DNA of 64,000 nucleotides from Variovorax paradoxus (GCF_024734665.1 NZ_CP102931.1:2416001-2480000), one strand, 5' to 3'. Counted from the stretch's first letter, positions 25,124 to 33,285 are shown. Translations and numbers: made by a program. The notes: generated by a model not told the origin, from the sequence alone.

Positions 25124-26134
25124 TCAGGTGATGTCGTCGTAGCCCCGGTGCGCGATGGCGACGACGTCGCCGGGCAGGAACTGGCTCTGCATCTGGCGCA
25201 GGCCTTCTTCGCGATCTTCCGCGCTGGCCGTGGCGTCGAACATCTGGTCGCAGAATTCGAGCACGTCTTTCGCGATGCGTTCGTAGCGGTAGTAGGCGAG
25301 GGCGACGAGGTCGATGTCTTTCGATCCGTAGCCTTCGTAGAACAGCGCTTCTTCCTGCGGCTGGTTCCACACGTGGCCGACACCACCGCCGATGAACATC
25401 AGGTCGCGCTCCTTCGGGGCGAGGATGAGCGTGTCCCAGTCGACGATGGAAATGCGGTCGTTGTCGCCGACGAGAACATTGCCCGCGTGCAGGTCGGAGT
25501 GGCACAGCACCAGCTGCGGCGGTCGTTCGAGCAGGATGGAGGCGAGCTGTTCGCTGCGATAGACGACAGTGTCGATCTCTTCCGCATGCTCCTCCCAGAA
25601 CGCGAAGAATCGCTTGACGATGTCGTCGCCCTTCACGCCGTTGATGAACCGGCGCTGGTAGCGGCGGACGCCTTCACGCCAGTGATGGGCGTAGTGCTCC
25701 TTGGTCAGGCTGGCTGACAGCGTTTCGGGCGGCTCGGTGCGATGGATTGCGCCCAATGCGGCGCCGAGCGCGGTCCATTGCCGGTTCGTCAATGCGCGCT
25801 CGAAACCGTTTTTGCCATCGAAGAAGGGATAGAGCGCCCAGTCGAAGCCATGACTTTGCACACTCAGTTGGTGGCTCGTTGCTGGCAACGGCGCCATCAC
25901 GGCTTCGATGCCTTTCTCGTGGTGAAGGAAGGCTGGGACTGCGACGACCGGCTGGTCGAAATCGCCTCTGCGCAGCTTGAGGAAGTACGCGGCATTGGCC
26001 GCATCGATGCGGAAGACGGCGGAGTTCATATCCGCGCCGAGGGGCAGGAATTCGACGCGGGCGTCGTGCAGGCCGTAGGCATCGGCGAGGTATTGCGCGA
26101 TGGTTTCGCGCGACAGGTCGGGGGGCGTCAGCAT
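25124..26134 (-). CDS. APH-fold small-molecule or protein kinase
   Basis: A 336-residue phosphotransferase of the aminoglycoside/choline/SrkA kinase fold. The N-lobe has AAYFLKLRRG with the ATP-binding lysine near K53. The catalytic loop is CHSDLHAGNV (D214, N219) and the metal-binding motif VDWDT (D232). It resembles genes annotated as spectinomycin phosphotransferase, but that label is often loose; SrkA-like stress kinases share the fold. It lies 33 bp after the 2H phosphoesterase on the same strand, downstream of a LexA box, and meets the MmcB-like gene stop to stop. Whether it modifies a drug, a metabolite or a protein is not known. Confidence 0.8.
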   Translation of the reverse strand: MLTPPDLSRETIAQYLADAYGLHDARVEFLPLGADMNSAVFRIDAANAAYFLKLRRGDFDQPVVAVPAFLHHEKGIEAVMAPLPATSHQLSVQSHGFDWALYPFFDGKNGFERALTNRQWTALGAALGAIHRTEPPETLSASLTKEHYAHHWREGVRRYQRRFINGVKGDDIVKRFFAFWEEHAEEIDTVVYRSEQLASILLERPPQLVLCHSDLHAGNVLVGDNDRISIVDWDTLILAPKERDLMFIGGGVGHVWNQPQEEALFYEGYGSKDIDLVALAYYRYERIAKDVLEFCDQMFDATASAEDREEGLRQMQSQFLPGDVVAIAHRGYDDIT

Positions 26135-26167
26135 GCGGGCACTTTAGCGCCGGACGAATGCCGCACC

Positions 26168-26686
26168 TCAGTGCAGAGGATAGGAGCCCAGGGGTTCGTG
26201 GCGAAACGGATACGTGAAGTGTGAGCGGACCAGGCGGAACTCCGTTGCCGTCCAGCGAATGGGTTTCAGGGAGGGGGCTGCCGCATGCTCGGCCTTTCGT
26301 GCGATCGTGACGTGCGGCGTCCATCCGCGGATGCCGACACGAAGGGGAAAGCCGGCTCGGAGCAACGCGCGGCTGATGTCGTGCTGAAGGCACCGCAATC
26401 CTTCGTGCTCCGACGGCTGCACCACCGAGGCGTCGTTGGACCATGTGCAGGAGCGGTCGAGCGTGAGTTGCATTGGCTGCATCGACACTTCGGCGAGTGC
26501 GGCGCGCAGGCGTTGCTCGGCATTCCCCTGTTGATCGTCGAGGTACTGGAGCGTCAGGTGCAGGCGCTCTTCGGGTGGAAAGGAGCAGCCGCTGGGCCAC
26601 CACCAGTCTTTGCGGTGCGCTTCGATTTCAGCCTGCACTTCGCTGGCAGGAAAAAGCCCGATCAGAAGCTTTCGGCGCGCGGCCAT
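26168..26686 (-). CDS. 2H phosphoesterase / 2'-5' RNA ligase family protein (LigT/ThpR-like)
   Basis: A 172-residue protein with both signature motifs of the 2H superfamily: H43-L-T45 (RLHLTLQYL) and H125-V-T127 (PHVTIARK). Characterised relatives open 2',3'-cyclic phosphates or ligate 2'-5' RNA ends. No signal peptide. It begins 15 bp after the stop of the 65-residue protein and is followed by the kinase, so the three probably form one LexA-controlled transcript. A GAAG-type ribosome-binding site is visible 13-16 bases upstream. Confidence 0.85.
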   Translation of the reverse strand: MAARRKLLIGLFPASEVQAEIEAHRKDWWWPSGCSFPPEERLHLTLQYLDDQQGNAEQRLRAALAEVSMQPMQLTLDRSCTWSNDASVVQPSEHEGLRCLQHDISRALLRAGFPLRVGIRGWTPHVTIARKAEHAAAPSLKPIRWTATEFRLVRSHFTYPFRHEPLGSYPLH

Positions 26687-26701
26687 GGGGTGCTCGCTTC
26701 T

Positions 26702-26899
26702 TCAGGATTCAGACGGCCACCAGCTCTCGGCCGTCGTGCGGATGACGCGCGCTGCCTGGACGCGAATGTCGTCCTTGTCGCGGGTCACCTTGAAGGGCCA
26801 GGTCGAGATTCGGCCCGTACGGGAGGGGGGCTGAAACTGGTGCAGCCTGGAGAAAAAAAGAGCCTGCGCAGTGGGCGCAGGCGGATTGGCGGTGGTCAT
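26702..26899 (-). CDS. Small unrecognised protein, first gene behind a LexA box
   Basis: A 65-residue reading frame beginning MTTANPPAPT with GAGG eight bases upstream, the best ribosome-binding site in this stretch. The C-terminal half is charged and aromatic (STWPFKVTRDKDDIRV, ending AESWWPSES). There is no signal peptide or membrane segment. I do not recognise a family. Its promoter contains a perfect SOS box ending 50 bp upstream of the start, and a 2H phosphoesterase follows after 15 bp. It could be a small SOS effector like the unrelated SulA/TisB-type products, or simply a leader peptide; function is unknown. Confidence 0.6.
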   Translation of the reverse strand: MTTANPPAPTAQALFFSRLHQFQPPSRTGRISTWPFKVTRDKDDIRVQAARVIRTTAESWWPSES

Positions 26900-26934
26900 C
26901 GTCGTCGCCTCGATTGTGTTCTTGGAGACGACGA

Positions 26935-26964
26935 ATTTTAGAGAAATACTGTATTTATGTACAG
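26935..26964 (-). promoter_or_regulatory. Second LexA box and promoter, leftward
   Basis: CTGTATTTATGTACAG at 26949-26964 is a perfect CTGT-N8-ACAG SOS box. On the minus strand TGTACA (26958-26963), inside the box, serves as a -35-like element with TAAAAT 17 bp away at 26935-26940. The box lies just past the stop of the SGNH hydrolase gene and 50 bp upstream of the 65-residue protein, so it can only sensibly drive the leftward genes. LexA control is inferred from the exact consensus. Confidence 0.82.
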
Positions 26965-26969
26965 TATTT

Positions 26970-28247
26970 TCAGGGCTGAGAAGGCGTGCCCAGCAGGGCA
27001 CCCAGATCGACGGCCGCCGCCATGGCCTTGTAACCCGCATCGCCCGGATGCAGGTGGTCGCCCGAGTCCATCGCCGCCTTCAGCCGCGAGGGCCGGGCCG
27101 GGTCGCGCAGCACGGCGTCGAAGTCGACCACGGCGTCGAATGCACCGCCTTCGCGTATCCAACGGTTCACGGCCTGGCGTACCTTGTCCTTCTCTGGCGA
27201 ATAGTGGCCTTCGAGCGGTGTGCCCTCCAGCGCGCGTTCGGTCGGTGCGATGGTGCCGGCCATGATGCGCACGTTGTGGGCGCGAGCCATCTCCGCCAGC
27301 TGCCGCAAGCCCTGGATGACGGCCTCCGCGCGCACGGCGGGTTCGTTCGGTGCGAACGGGCCGCCGGGCCAGCCGATGTCGTTGGTGCCCAGCAGCACGA
27401 TCATGGCGCGCACGCCCGGCTGGGCGAACACGTCGCGGCCCGCGCGCTCCAGGCCGGCGCGGCCCATGCCGTCCTTCAGCAGGCGGCCGCCGGAGATGCC
27501 GGCGTTCAGCACCGCGACATTGCGCCCCACCAGCCGCTCGGCCAGTGCGTCGGGCCAGCGGGTGTTGGCGCCGGGCGTGGAACCGTTGCCGTCGGTCAGC
27601 GAATCGCCGAGGGTGACGACAGTGACCGGTGGACGGGGTGTCTCGACGATCAGGCCGCTGACGTAGACGCGAGTGCTCCATTGCGTTGCCGCTGCCGGCA
27701 GGCGCGCGGCGCCGATCAGGTCGCCATCGGCCACGTAGGCGATCTGCCGCGCATCGAAGTGAAAGCCTGCGGGCTGGCTGGGTCGCGGCAGATAGAGAGA
27801 CACAGCAACTTCGCCGAGAGCGGGCATGGCGATGTCCACCGGGTCGCTGACCAACCGCGCGCTGGGCGGGATGGTGACGTCGGCCTGCCCGCCGAAGCGC
27901 AGCGGCCGGTCGCTGCCCTCGATGACCGCAGAGCCTTCGGCATGCCGGGCCACGCGCGCTGCGCCGATGTACAGCGGCGCCGCCCCGTCTTCGTTACTGA
28001 TCACCACGCGCAGCCGCGAACCGCCGATGCTCAGCCGCGCCACCTGGCGCACGGTCTGCCGGTTGAACTGGAAGGGCAGGCCGGTGGGCAGCACGAAGTC
28101 GCCGCTCCAGATGGGTTGCGTGCTGGCCATCCAGCTGGGGCTCCAGTGGGCGGTGGCGGGTTCGGCTGTCGAAGTTGCAGCCAAGCCGGTCAGGGTGAGC
28201 GCGAGGGCGCCGTGGCGCAGGATCGATGCGAGTGTCGATGTGGTCAT
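26970..28247 (-). CDS. Secreted SGNH/GDSL hydrolase
   Basis: A 425-residue esterase-type enzyme with a signal peptide (cleavage near STAEP). The N-terminal half is a beta-rich domain common in this subfamily; the catalytic half has block I GDSLTDG, block III LGTNDIGWPGG and the final DHLHPGDAGY with the catalytic Asp-His pair. It should hydrolyse ester groups on an extracellular or envelope polymer or glycoside. Start ATG 28247 has AAGGA nine bases upstream. It is divergent from a LysR gene with a 111-bp spacer, so it is a likely target of that regulator. Confidence 0.88.
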   Translation of the reverse strand: MTTSTLASILRHGALALTLTGLAATSTAEPATAHWSPSWMASTQPIWSGDFVLPTGLPFQFNRQTVRQVARLSIGGSRLRVVISNEDGAAPLYIGAARVARHAEGSAVIEGSDRPLRFGGQADVTIPPSARLVSDPVDIAMPALGEVAVSLYLPRPSQPAGFHFDARQIAYVADGDLIGAARLPAAATQWSTRVYVSGLIVETPRPPVTVVTLGDSLTDGNGSTPGANTRWPDALAERLVGRNVAVLNAGISGGRLLKDGMGRAGLERAGRDVFAQPGVRAMIVLLGTNDIGWPGGPFAPNEPAVRAEAVIQGLRQLAEMARAHNVRIMAGTIAPTERALEGTPLEGHYSPEKDKVRQAVNRWIREGGAFDAVVDFDAVLRDPARPSRLKAAMDSGDHLHPGDAGYKAMAAAVDLGALLGTPSQP

Positions 28248-28322
28248 GAGAAGAGGTCCTTGGATGAAAGCTGAAGCAAGGCCCTGACTTTCTTCCATGC
28301 GCATTCAGATGGGTAGACGGCA

Positions 28323-28342
28323 GAATGGCATCCAGACCATTC
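28323..28342. promoter_or_regulatory. Inverted repeat GAATGG-N8-CCATTC, likely LysR operator
   Basis: A perfect 6-bp inverted repeat with an 8-bp spacer lies 16 bp before the LysR start and in the spacer shared with the SGNH hydrolase. The position suits an autoregulatory LysR site that also governs the divergent gene. No second copy is evident. Confidence 0.5.
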
Positions 28343-28358
28343 CAATATCGAATAAACC

Positions 28359-29267
28359 ATGGATACCCTGCGCGCCCTCGAAGCCTTCGTGCACAGCGTG
28401 GAGCTGGGCAGCCTGTCAGGCGCGGCCCGCGCGCTCGACACCACGCAGCCCACCATCAGCAAGCTGGTCGCGGGGCTGGAGCGTTCGCTCGGCGTGCGCC
28501 TGCTGCGGCGCACCGCGGCAGGCCTGAGCCTGACCGAGGAAGGCCAGCGCTTTCACGAGCGCGCACGGCGAGTGCTGGAGGACTACGGCGACGCAGTGTC
28601 CGATGTGCGCGAAGGCATCCAGCAGCCGCGCGGCCTGCTGCGCATGAGCGCGCCGGTGACCATGGGCCAGCGGCATCTCAACGCGATGGCGGTGGAGTTT
28701 CTGGGCCTGTACCCGGACATCGAACTGGAGCTGGTGCTCGACGACCGCTTCGTCGATCCGCTGGAGGAGCGCATCGACGTCTCACTGCGCGTCGGCGGCG
28801 CCTTGCCGCCCGACCTCGTCGCCCGCCACCTGGGCACGTGGCCGCGCGTGCTGGTCGCCTCGCCGGACTACATCGCGGCACGCGGCAAGCCGCGCAAGCC
28901 ACAGGACCTGCTGGCGCACGATTACCTGCGCTATGCGGCGGGCGACGACGGCGTGCTGCTTCAAGGCTCCGATGGCCCCGTCACCGTGCCGGTGCGCAGC
29001 CGCTATCGGGTGAACAACGCGGTGGCTCTGCTCGACAGCGTGCTCGGCGGCGCCGGCATCTCGCTGCAGCCCACCTGGATGGTGGCCGACCTGCTCGCAC
29101 AAGGCCGGCTGGTGCGGGTGCTCAGTCGCCACACTGGCCCGGCGCAGGAGGTGCACCTGCTGTATGCCCCGCGCCGCCACCAGCCGCTGCGCGTGCGCGT
29201 GCTGGTGGACTTCCTGGCCGAGCGGGTGGCGAAGCTGCCGGGCGCCTCCCGCCCGGTTACGCGCTAG
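28359..29267 (+). CDS. LysR-type transcriptional regulator
   Basis: A 302-residue LysR protein with an N-terminal winged helix-turn-helix (SLSGAARALDTTQPTISKLV within residues 1-60) and a periplasmic-binding-protein-like sensor domain. It is divergent from the SGNH hydrolase and probably controls it. Its TAG stop shares the palindrome CTAG with the stop of the convergent DUF6351-like gene, so the two coding regions overlap by four bases. Confidence 0.9.
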   Translation: MDTLRALEAFVHSVELGSLSGAARALDTTQPTISKLVAGLERSLGVRLLRRTAAGLSLTEEGQRFHERARRVLEDYGDAVSDVREGIQQPRGLLRMSAPVTMGQRHLNAMAVEFLGLYPDIELELVLDDRFVDPLEERIDVSLRVGGALPPDLVARHLGTWPRVLVASPDYIAARGKPRKPQDLLAHDYLRYAAGDDGVLLQGSDGPVTVPVRSRYRVNNAVALLDSVLGGAGISLQPTWMVADLLAQGRLVRVLSRHTGPAQEVHLLYAPRRHQPLRVRVLVDFLAERVAKLPGASRPVTR

Positions 29268-31510
29268 TTCAGCGGCAGCCGCAAGAAGGTGCCCCGCAGC
29301 GCCTCCTGGCCCGCGCCCGGCTTGCTCCAGTCGCACACGCCGCTCGGGAAGATGGTCTGCAGGCGCGCCAGGTCGGCGCCGGCAATGGTCACCGAGTAGT
29401 CGGCCGCATTCACCGGCTTCAGCTGGCACTTGAGCACGTCGTTGACCAGCGGCGTGCCGGCAACGAGGCGCGGCGTGCTGAAGCGCGGGTACACCACGTT
29501 GCAACTGGCCGCCGGATTGGTTGACGCGGCTTCGTCGATGCGCGTGCCGCTCGCGTCCCAGCAGGCATCGTTCGCGCCTGCGGGCTTGTTGCGCACCACC
29601 TTGTCGATGGACGGTGCAGCCGTGTCGGCGGCCATGTTGTCCAGCCACTTGTTGATGAGGTCGAGCGAGGCAGACATGTAGTCGACGGGCGACTTCGATC
29701 CCAGCGTCCAGATGATCTGGTTGTCGCTGCGGCCGTTGGCGCGCTGCAGGCGGGCCCGGATGATCAGGTCCTGCATCGTGTCGTGGATGTCGCCCACCGC
29801 ATCGGCGTTACCGCGCTGCGTAATGATCGGAATGTTCGCAAGGCCCGGCCCCTTGAAGCTGTTCTTGAAGCCGCCCGCGTAGGTGAGCTTCAGCGCGTCG
29901 GGGTCTGCCACGGAGCGCGCGGCCTGCACGTTGCCGTCGCCGTCGTAGCCGCCGACCTTCTCGTTCAGGTCGAGAAACTCCGTCACCGAGATCGCGCCGC
30001 TGTTCAGCGCGGCCAGGCCGTACTGCACGCCGATGTTGTCGAGAGGGCGACGCGCCTCCTGCGTGCCGGCGCGCTTGCCGAGCAGGTTCACGTTGGTCTG
30101 GAACAGGTCGCAGCGGATGCCGGTGGGGTTGGTCGTGCGGTTGAACACGTTCGACACGTTGGCCGGTTCGAGAAAGCCGCAGCCCACCGTGTTGTCGGAC
30201 TTGATGATGCTCGCGAAGGACAGGTCCCAGCTCGTGCAGGTGTTGGTGTTGAAGCCGTTCACCGCGTTCTGCTTGGCCGTGCTCCACGTGGCGGTGTCGA
30301 GCTTGTAGACGTTGTTGAGCAGCCGGCACTCCATCACCTCGGGCATCAGCGTCTCGGGGAAGGACACGATGGGCTGGATGCCGTCGAGCAGGCCCGGGTA
30401 GAGCTGCGCGATCAGGTACTGCTGGATGGCGCCGCCCGAGCCGCCGAAGCCGACCGTCCACTTGGGCACGGCGCCGAATTCTTCGATGACGTGCTCCTTC
30501 AGCATCATCAGCGTTTCGCCCTGCAGGTGCGGGTTGGCGTGCTGGTTGTTCCAGAGCTCGGTCGAGTTCATGAAGGCGAAGCCGCGCGACAGCTGGATGT
30601 GGCCCACATCGCCGAGGATCGTCTCGACGGGGTGCACGCCCTGGTTGTACTGGGCGGAGCCGCAGCAGTCGAAGTACACGACGAGCTTCTTGTTCCAGCC
30701 CGCGCCGGGCTTCCAGGTGGTGGGCGCGTCCTTGGTGGGGTTGTCGAGCACCGCGAGCCGGTACACGCCGCGGTTGATGGTGCCCGACTCCACACGCACG
30801 ATGTAGGGCACCGTGGCGCCGTCGTTGGTGGTGGTCGTCACCAGGTCGGCCGGGCGCGGGCCCGTGGGGTCAGTCAGCGGCAGGAAGATGTTGGCCTTGG
30901 TGCGGTAGTACCAGAGCACCTGCGTTGCGGCCGAGCAGTCGGCGTCGAGCGGCGAGCCCAGGCCGTTCTGCACCGTGCGGCATTCATAGGGCGAGATGTG
31001 CGGGCCCGACAGGATGGGCCCGGTGATGGGGTAGTTGACCAGCTTCGTCTCGGTGCGCTGCGCGGCGTTGTCGGCGTTGCTGACCACCAGCGTGTTGCTG
31101 CTGCCCGTGGTGCTGGAAGCATCCGTCGTGAGCCCGGTGACGAGGCCGCGCAGCACGCGGGCCGTGCTGTCGGCCACCGGCACCTGCGAGCTCACGTCCT
31201 TGCCGTTCAGACTCACGCGCACCTTGTCGAGCGCCACGCCAACGGGCGTGGTGATCTCGATCAGCGAGTCGCCGCCGCTGACCATGTCGGGCGACGACGA
31301 AAGCGTCTTCACCTGGAACGCGGCGGGCGTCTGCGTCGCTGGAGGCGGGCTGGCGCCGGGAATGAACGAAAACCCCGATCCGCCGTCGGAGCCTCCGCCG
31401 CATCCCGCGACGAGCAGAGCTCCTGCCATTGCAAGACCCGCGGTAAGGGCGCGGGGCCGGCGCGGCCACGGAAAAACCCGCTTGTGCGGGCGACGGGGTG
31501 TAGCGAACAT
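29264..31510 (-). CDS. Large DUF6351-like lipoprotein, probable serine hydrolase
   Basis: A 748-residue protein with a lipoprotein signal (lipobox LVAGC followed by a Gly/Ser/Asp-rich linker), so it is anchored at the cell envelope or secreted. After an immunoglobulin-like region (about residues 60-150), the core has GFGGSGGAIQQY near residue 357, a nucleophile-elbow-like motif, and FDCCGSAQY earlier. It resembles the DUF6351 family, which has alpha/beta-hydrolase character but no firmly known substrate to my knowledge. Start ATG 31510 has AGGAG nine to thirteen bases upstream. It is divergent from a Crp/Fnr-type regulator with a 72-bp spacer, suggesting dedicated control. Confidence 0.78.
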   Translation of the reverse strand: MFATPRRPHKRVFPWPRRPRALTAGLAMAGALLVAGCGGGSDGGSGFSFIPGASPPPATQTPAAFQVKTLSSSPDMVSGGDSLIEITTPVGVALDKVRVSLNGKDVSSQVPVADSTARVLRGLVTGLTTDASSTTGSSNTLVVSNADNAAQRTETKLVNYPITGPILSGPHISPYECRTVQNGLGSPLDADCSAATQVLWYYRTKANIFLPLTDPTGPRPADLVTTTTNDGATVPYIVRVESGTINRGVYRLAVLDNPTKDAPTTWKPGAGWNKKLVVYFDCCGSAQYNQGVHPVETILGDVGHIQLSRGFAFMNSTELWNNQHANPHLQGETLMMLKEHVIEEFGAVPKWTVGFGGSGGAIQQYLIAQLYPGLLDGIQPIVSFPETLMPEVMECRLLNNVYKLDTATWSTAKQNAVNGFNTNTCTSWDLSFASIIKSDNTVGCGFLEPANVSNVFNRTTNPTGIRCDLFQTNVNLLGKRAGTQEARRPLDNIGVQYGLAALNSGAISVTEFLDLNEKVGGYDGDGNVQAARSVADPDALKLTYAGGFKNSFKGPGLANIPIITQRGNADAVGDIHDTMQDLIIRARLQRANGRSDNQIIWTLGSKSPVDYMSASLDLINKWLDNMAADTAAPSIDKVVRNKPAGANDACWDASGTRIDEAASTNPAASCNVVYPRFSTPRLVAGTPLVNDVLKCQLKPVNAADYSVTIAGADLARLQTIFPSGVCDWSKPGAGQEALRGTFLRLPLN

Positions 31511-31582
31511 GGACGTCTCCTGTGTTGTATGTCTTGAAAGAATACGAATGGACGTTCCGGGGCGCGGTCGTTGCGACGACAC

Positions 31583-32362
31583 ATGACGCGCGAATTGCTA
31601 CAGGTAATCCCTGATTCACCCAGCGAGCCTTTTTCTTCTTCGTCTTCCGCCGCGCAGGCGATGGAGGAGATGGTGCGGCGCTCGAAGTGGGCATCGGCCC
31701 TGTCGCCCGACGACCTGGAGCACGTGCTCGGCAGCATGCAGGAGCGGCAGGTTGCGCGCGGCGGCTGCATTGCGCGCGCCGGTGAGCAGGTCGAGCACTG
31801 GATGGCGCTGATCGACGGCTTCGCAAAGATGTCGGTCGCATCCGAAGACGGACGCGTTTCGACGCTCACGGGCGTGTCGGCCGGCGTGTGGTTCGGCGAA
31901 GGTTCGTTGTTCAAGCACGAGGCGCGCCGCTACGACGTGTTCGCGCTGCGACCCACGCGCGTGGCGCTGATGCCGCGCCGTACCTTCGAATGGCTGCGCG
32001 GCACCAGCGTGCCGTTCAACCACTACCTGCAGGAGCTGCTCAACGCGCGGCTCAGCCTCTTCATTGGCGCGCTGGAGCATGAGCGCCTGCTCGACACCGA
32101 CGCGCGCGTTGCGAACTGCCTGGCGAGCCTGTTCAACCCTGATCTGTATCCCGATGCACCGCGCTTCCTGGAAGTGGGGCAGACAGAGATCGGGTTGCTC
32201 GCGAACGTGTCGAGGCAGCGCGTGAATGTTGCGCTGCAGCGCTTTCAGGCGCTGGAGCTGATCCGCCTCGAAAAGCGCGGGCTGACGGTGCTCGACCTTG
32301 GTGGCTTGCGCAGCTACAAAGCAGAAGGCGTCCTGCCGCTGCGCCCGTCAGGTGCTGCGTAG
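31583..32362 (+). CDS. Crp/Fnr family transcriptional regulator
   Basis: A 259-residue regulator with an N-terminal cyclic-nucleotide-binding-type beta-barrel (about 40-160; GVWFGEGSLFKHEAR) and a C-terminal winged helix-turn-helix (about 190-240; TEIGLLANVSRQRVNVALQRF). The barrel lacks the cysteine set of Fnr, so oxygen sensing through an iron-sulfur cluster is unlikely. It is divergent from the large lipoprotein and overlaps the convergent small lipoprotein gene by 15 bp. Confidence 0.88.
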   Translation: MTRELLQVIPDSPSEPFSSSSSAAQAMEEMVRRSKWASALSPDDLEHVLGSMQERQVARGGCIARAGEQVEHWMALIDGFAKMSVASEDGRVSTLTGVSAGVWFGEGSLFKHEARRYDVFALRPTRVALMPRRTFEWLRGTSVPFNHYLQELLNARLSLFIGALEHERLLDTDARVANCLASLFNPDLYPDAPRFLEVGQTEIGLLANVSRQRVNVALQRFQALELIRLEKRGLTVLDLGGLRSYKAEGVLPLRPSGAA

Positions 32363-32968
32363 CTGGCGCGTGCCGACTGGCGTGTCGGGGCCGGTGCGCA
32401 CATTGCGTTCGATGAACTCGCGTGCAATGGCTTCCACGTTGGCCGGCGTCGGCGTGTTGAAGGACATGCGGTACTTCAGCAGCTTGCCGTTGCGCACCGC
32501 GAGGTAGGTGAACGAGTCGTAGGCCTTGGCGTCCTTTGCATGCACGAGGCGGAACGAGACGGTGCGGAAAGTCAGCCCTTCGATGCGCACGTCGCGGGTG
32601 GGGCCGATCCTGGCGCTTGCGTACATGCCCTGGGCGGTGGCTCGCTGCACCTCGGCGATGGTGCTCTTGAAGTGCTCGTCGAATTGCGGGTCGTCCACGC
32701 CTGGTTGCCAGGCGCGCTTCATGTCGTACACGTAGACATCGATCCAGCCGACGCTGCTTTCGAAGCGGTGGCTGTTGCCGAGGCCTGTATTCAGCGCCTC
32801 GTAAGACTTGGAGTTGATGTAGCGCCACTGCACGCCCGCGGGCGGCGCCGGAGCCGGTTCAGCGGCGGGCGGCGTTGCTGCCGTTGTTCCTGCGGCCGGT
32901 GCCGTGTTCGGTGCGCTCGCGCAGGCGCAGAGCAGGGCGGAGAGGAGCAGGGCGAACAGCAGTTTCAT
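32348..32968 (-). CDS. Putative lipoprotein of unknown function
   Basis: A 206-residue protein with a lipoprotein signal peptide (LLCACAS lipobox) and a Pro/Ala-rich linker (about residues 20-45) before a folded domain. I do not recognise the domain; it has alternating beta-type segments (GWIDVYVYDM, VRIEGLTFRTVSFRL). The 3' end overlaps the Crp/Fnr-type gene by 15 bp. Envelope location is a prediction from the signal; function unknown. Confidence 0.75.
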   Translation of the reverse strand: MKLLFALLLSALLCACASAPNTAPAAGTTAATPPAAEPAPAPPAGVQWRYINSKSYEALNTGLGNSHRFESSVGWIDVYVYDMKRAWQPGVDDPQFDEHFKSTIAEVQRATAQGMYASARIGPTRDVRIEGLTFRTVSFRLVHAKDAKAYDSFTYLAVRNGKLLKYRMSFNTPTPANVEAIAREFIERNVRTGPDTPVGTRQLRST

Positions 32969-33000
32969 GGGCTGGTCCTGGAGTCGGGGGAAAAGGCAGG

Positions 33001-33285
33001 TCAGTCGAGGCGGAGCTCGAAGTAAGCCTCATCGGCTTCGCCGAGTGCGCGAAAGCCGGCGGTCTTGGCGGCTTCGTAGGCCTTGGCCCAGGTGGCGGCC
33101 AGCGCAAGCTCGTCTTTGCTGAGTTCGTCAGCGCTGGACTCGCTGGCATTCTCGAAAGCCTTCAGCGCGGCTTCGACGCTGTCGCCCAGCAGCTTGTCGA
33201 GTTCGCGGCGAAAGCGCGACTCCGCGGTGGCGATGACGTCGGCCGGGGCGTCGGGGAAATCGACCAGTTTCACGGTGTAACTCAT
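33001..33285 (-). CDS. Small conserved-looking acidic protein, function unknown
   Basis: A 94-residue protein starting MSYTVKLVDFPD. It is acidic and mostly helical after a short N-terminal beta segment, with no signal peptide, membrane segment or recognisable motif. It lies 32 bp upstream of the lipoprotein gene on the same strand, so the two may be co-transcribed. The ATG at 33285 is preferred because longer readings run through the low-complexity intergenic region. Confidence 0.6.
   Translation of the reverse strand: MSYTVKLVDFPDAPADVIATAESRFRRELDKLLGDSVEAALKAFENASESSADELSKDELALAATWAKAYEAAKTAGFRALGEADEAYFELRLD

Noticed and set aside
25124-26134. Antibiotic resistance gene (spectinomycin phosphotransferase)
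   Set aside because: The fold and catalytic loop fit many APH-type kinases; drug specificity cannot be claimed from these motifs.
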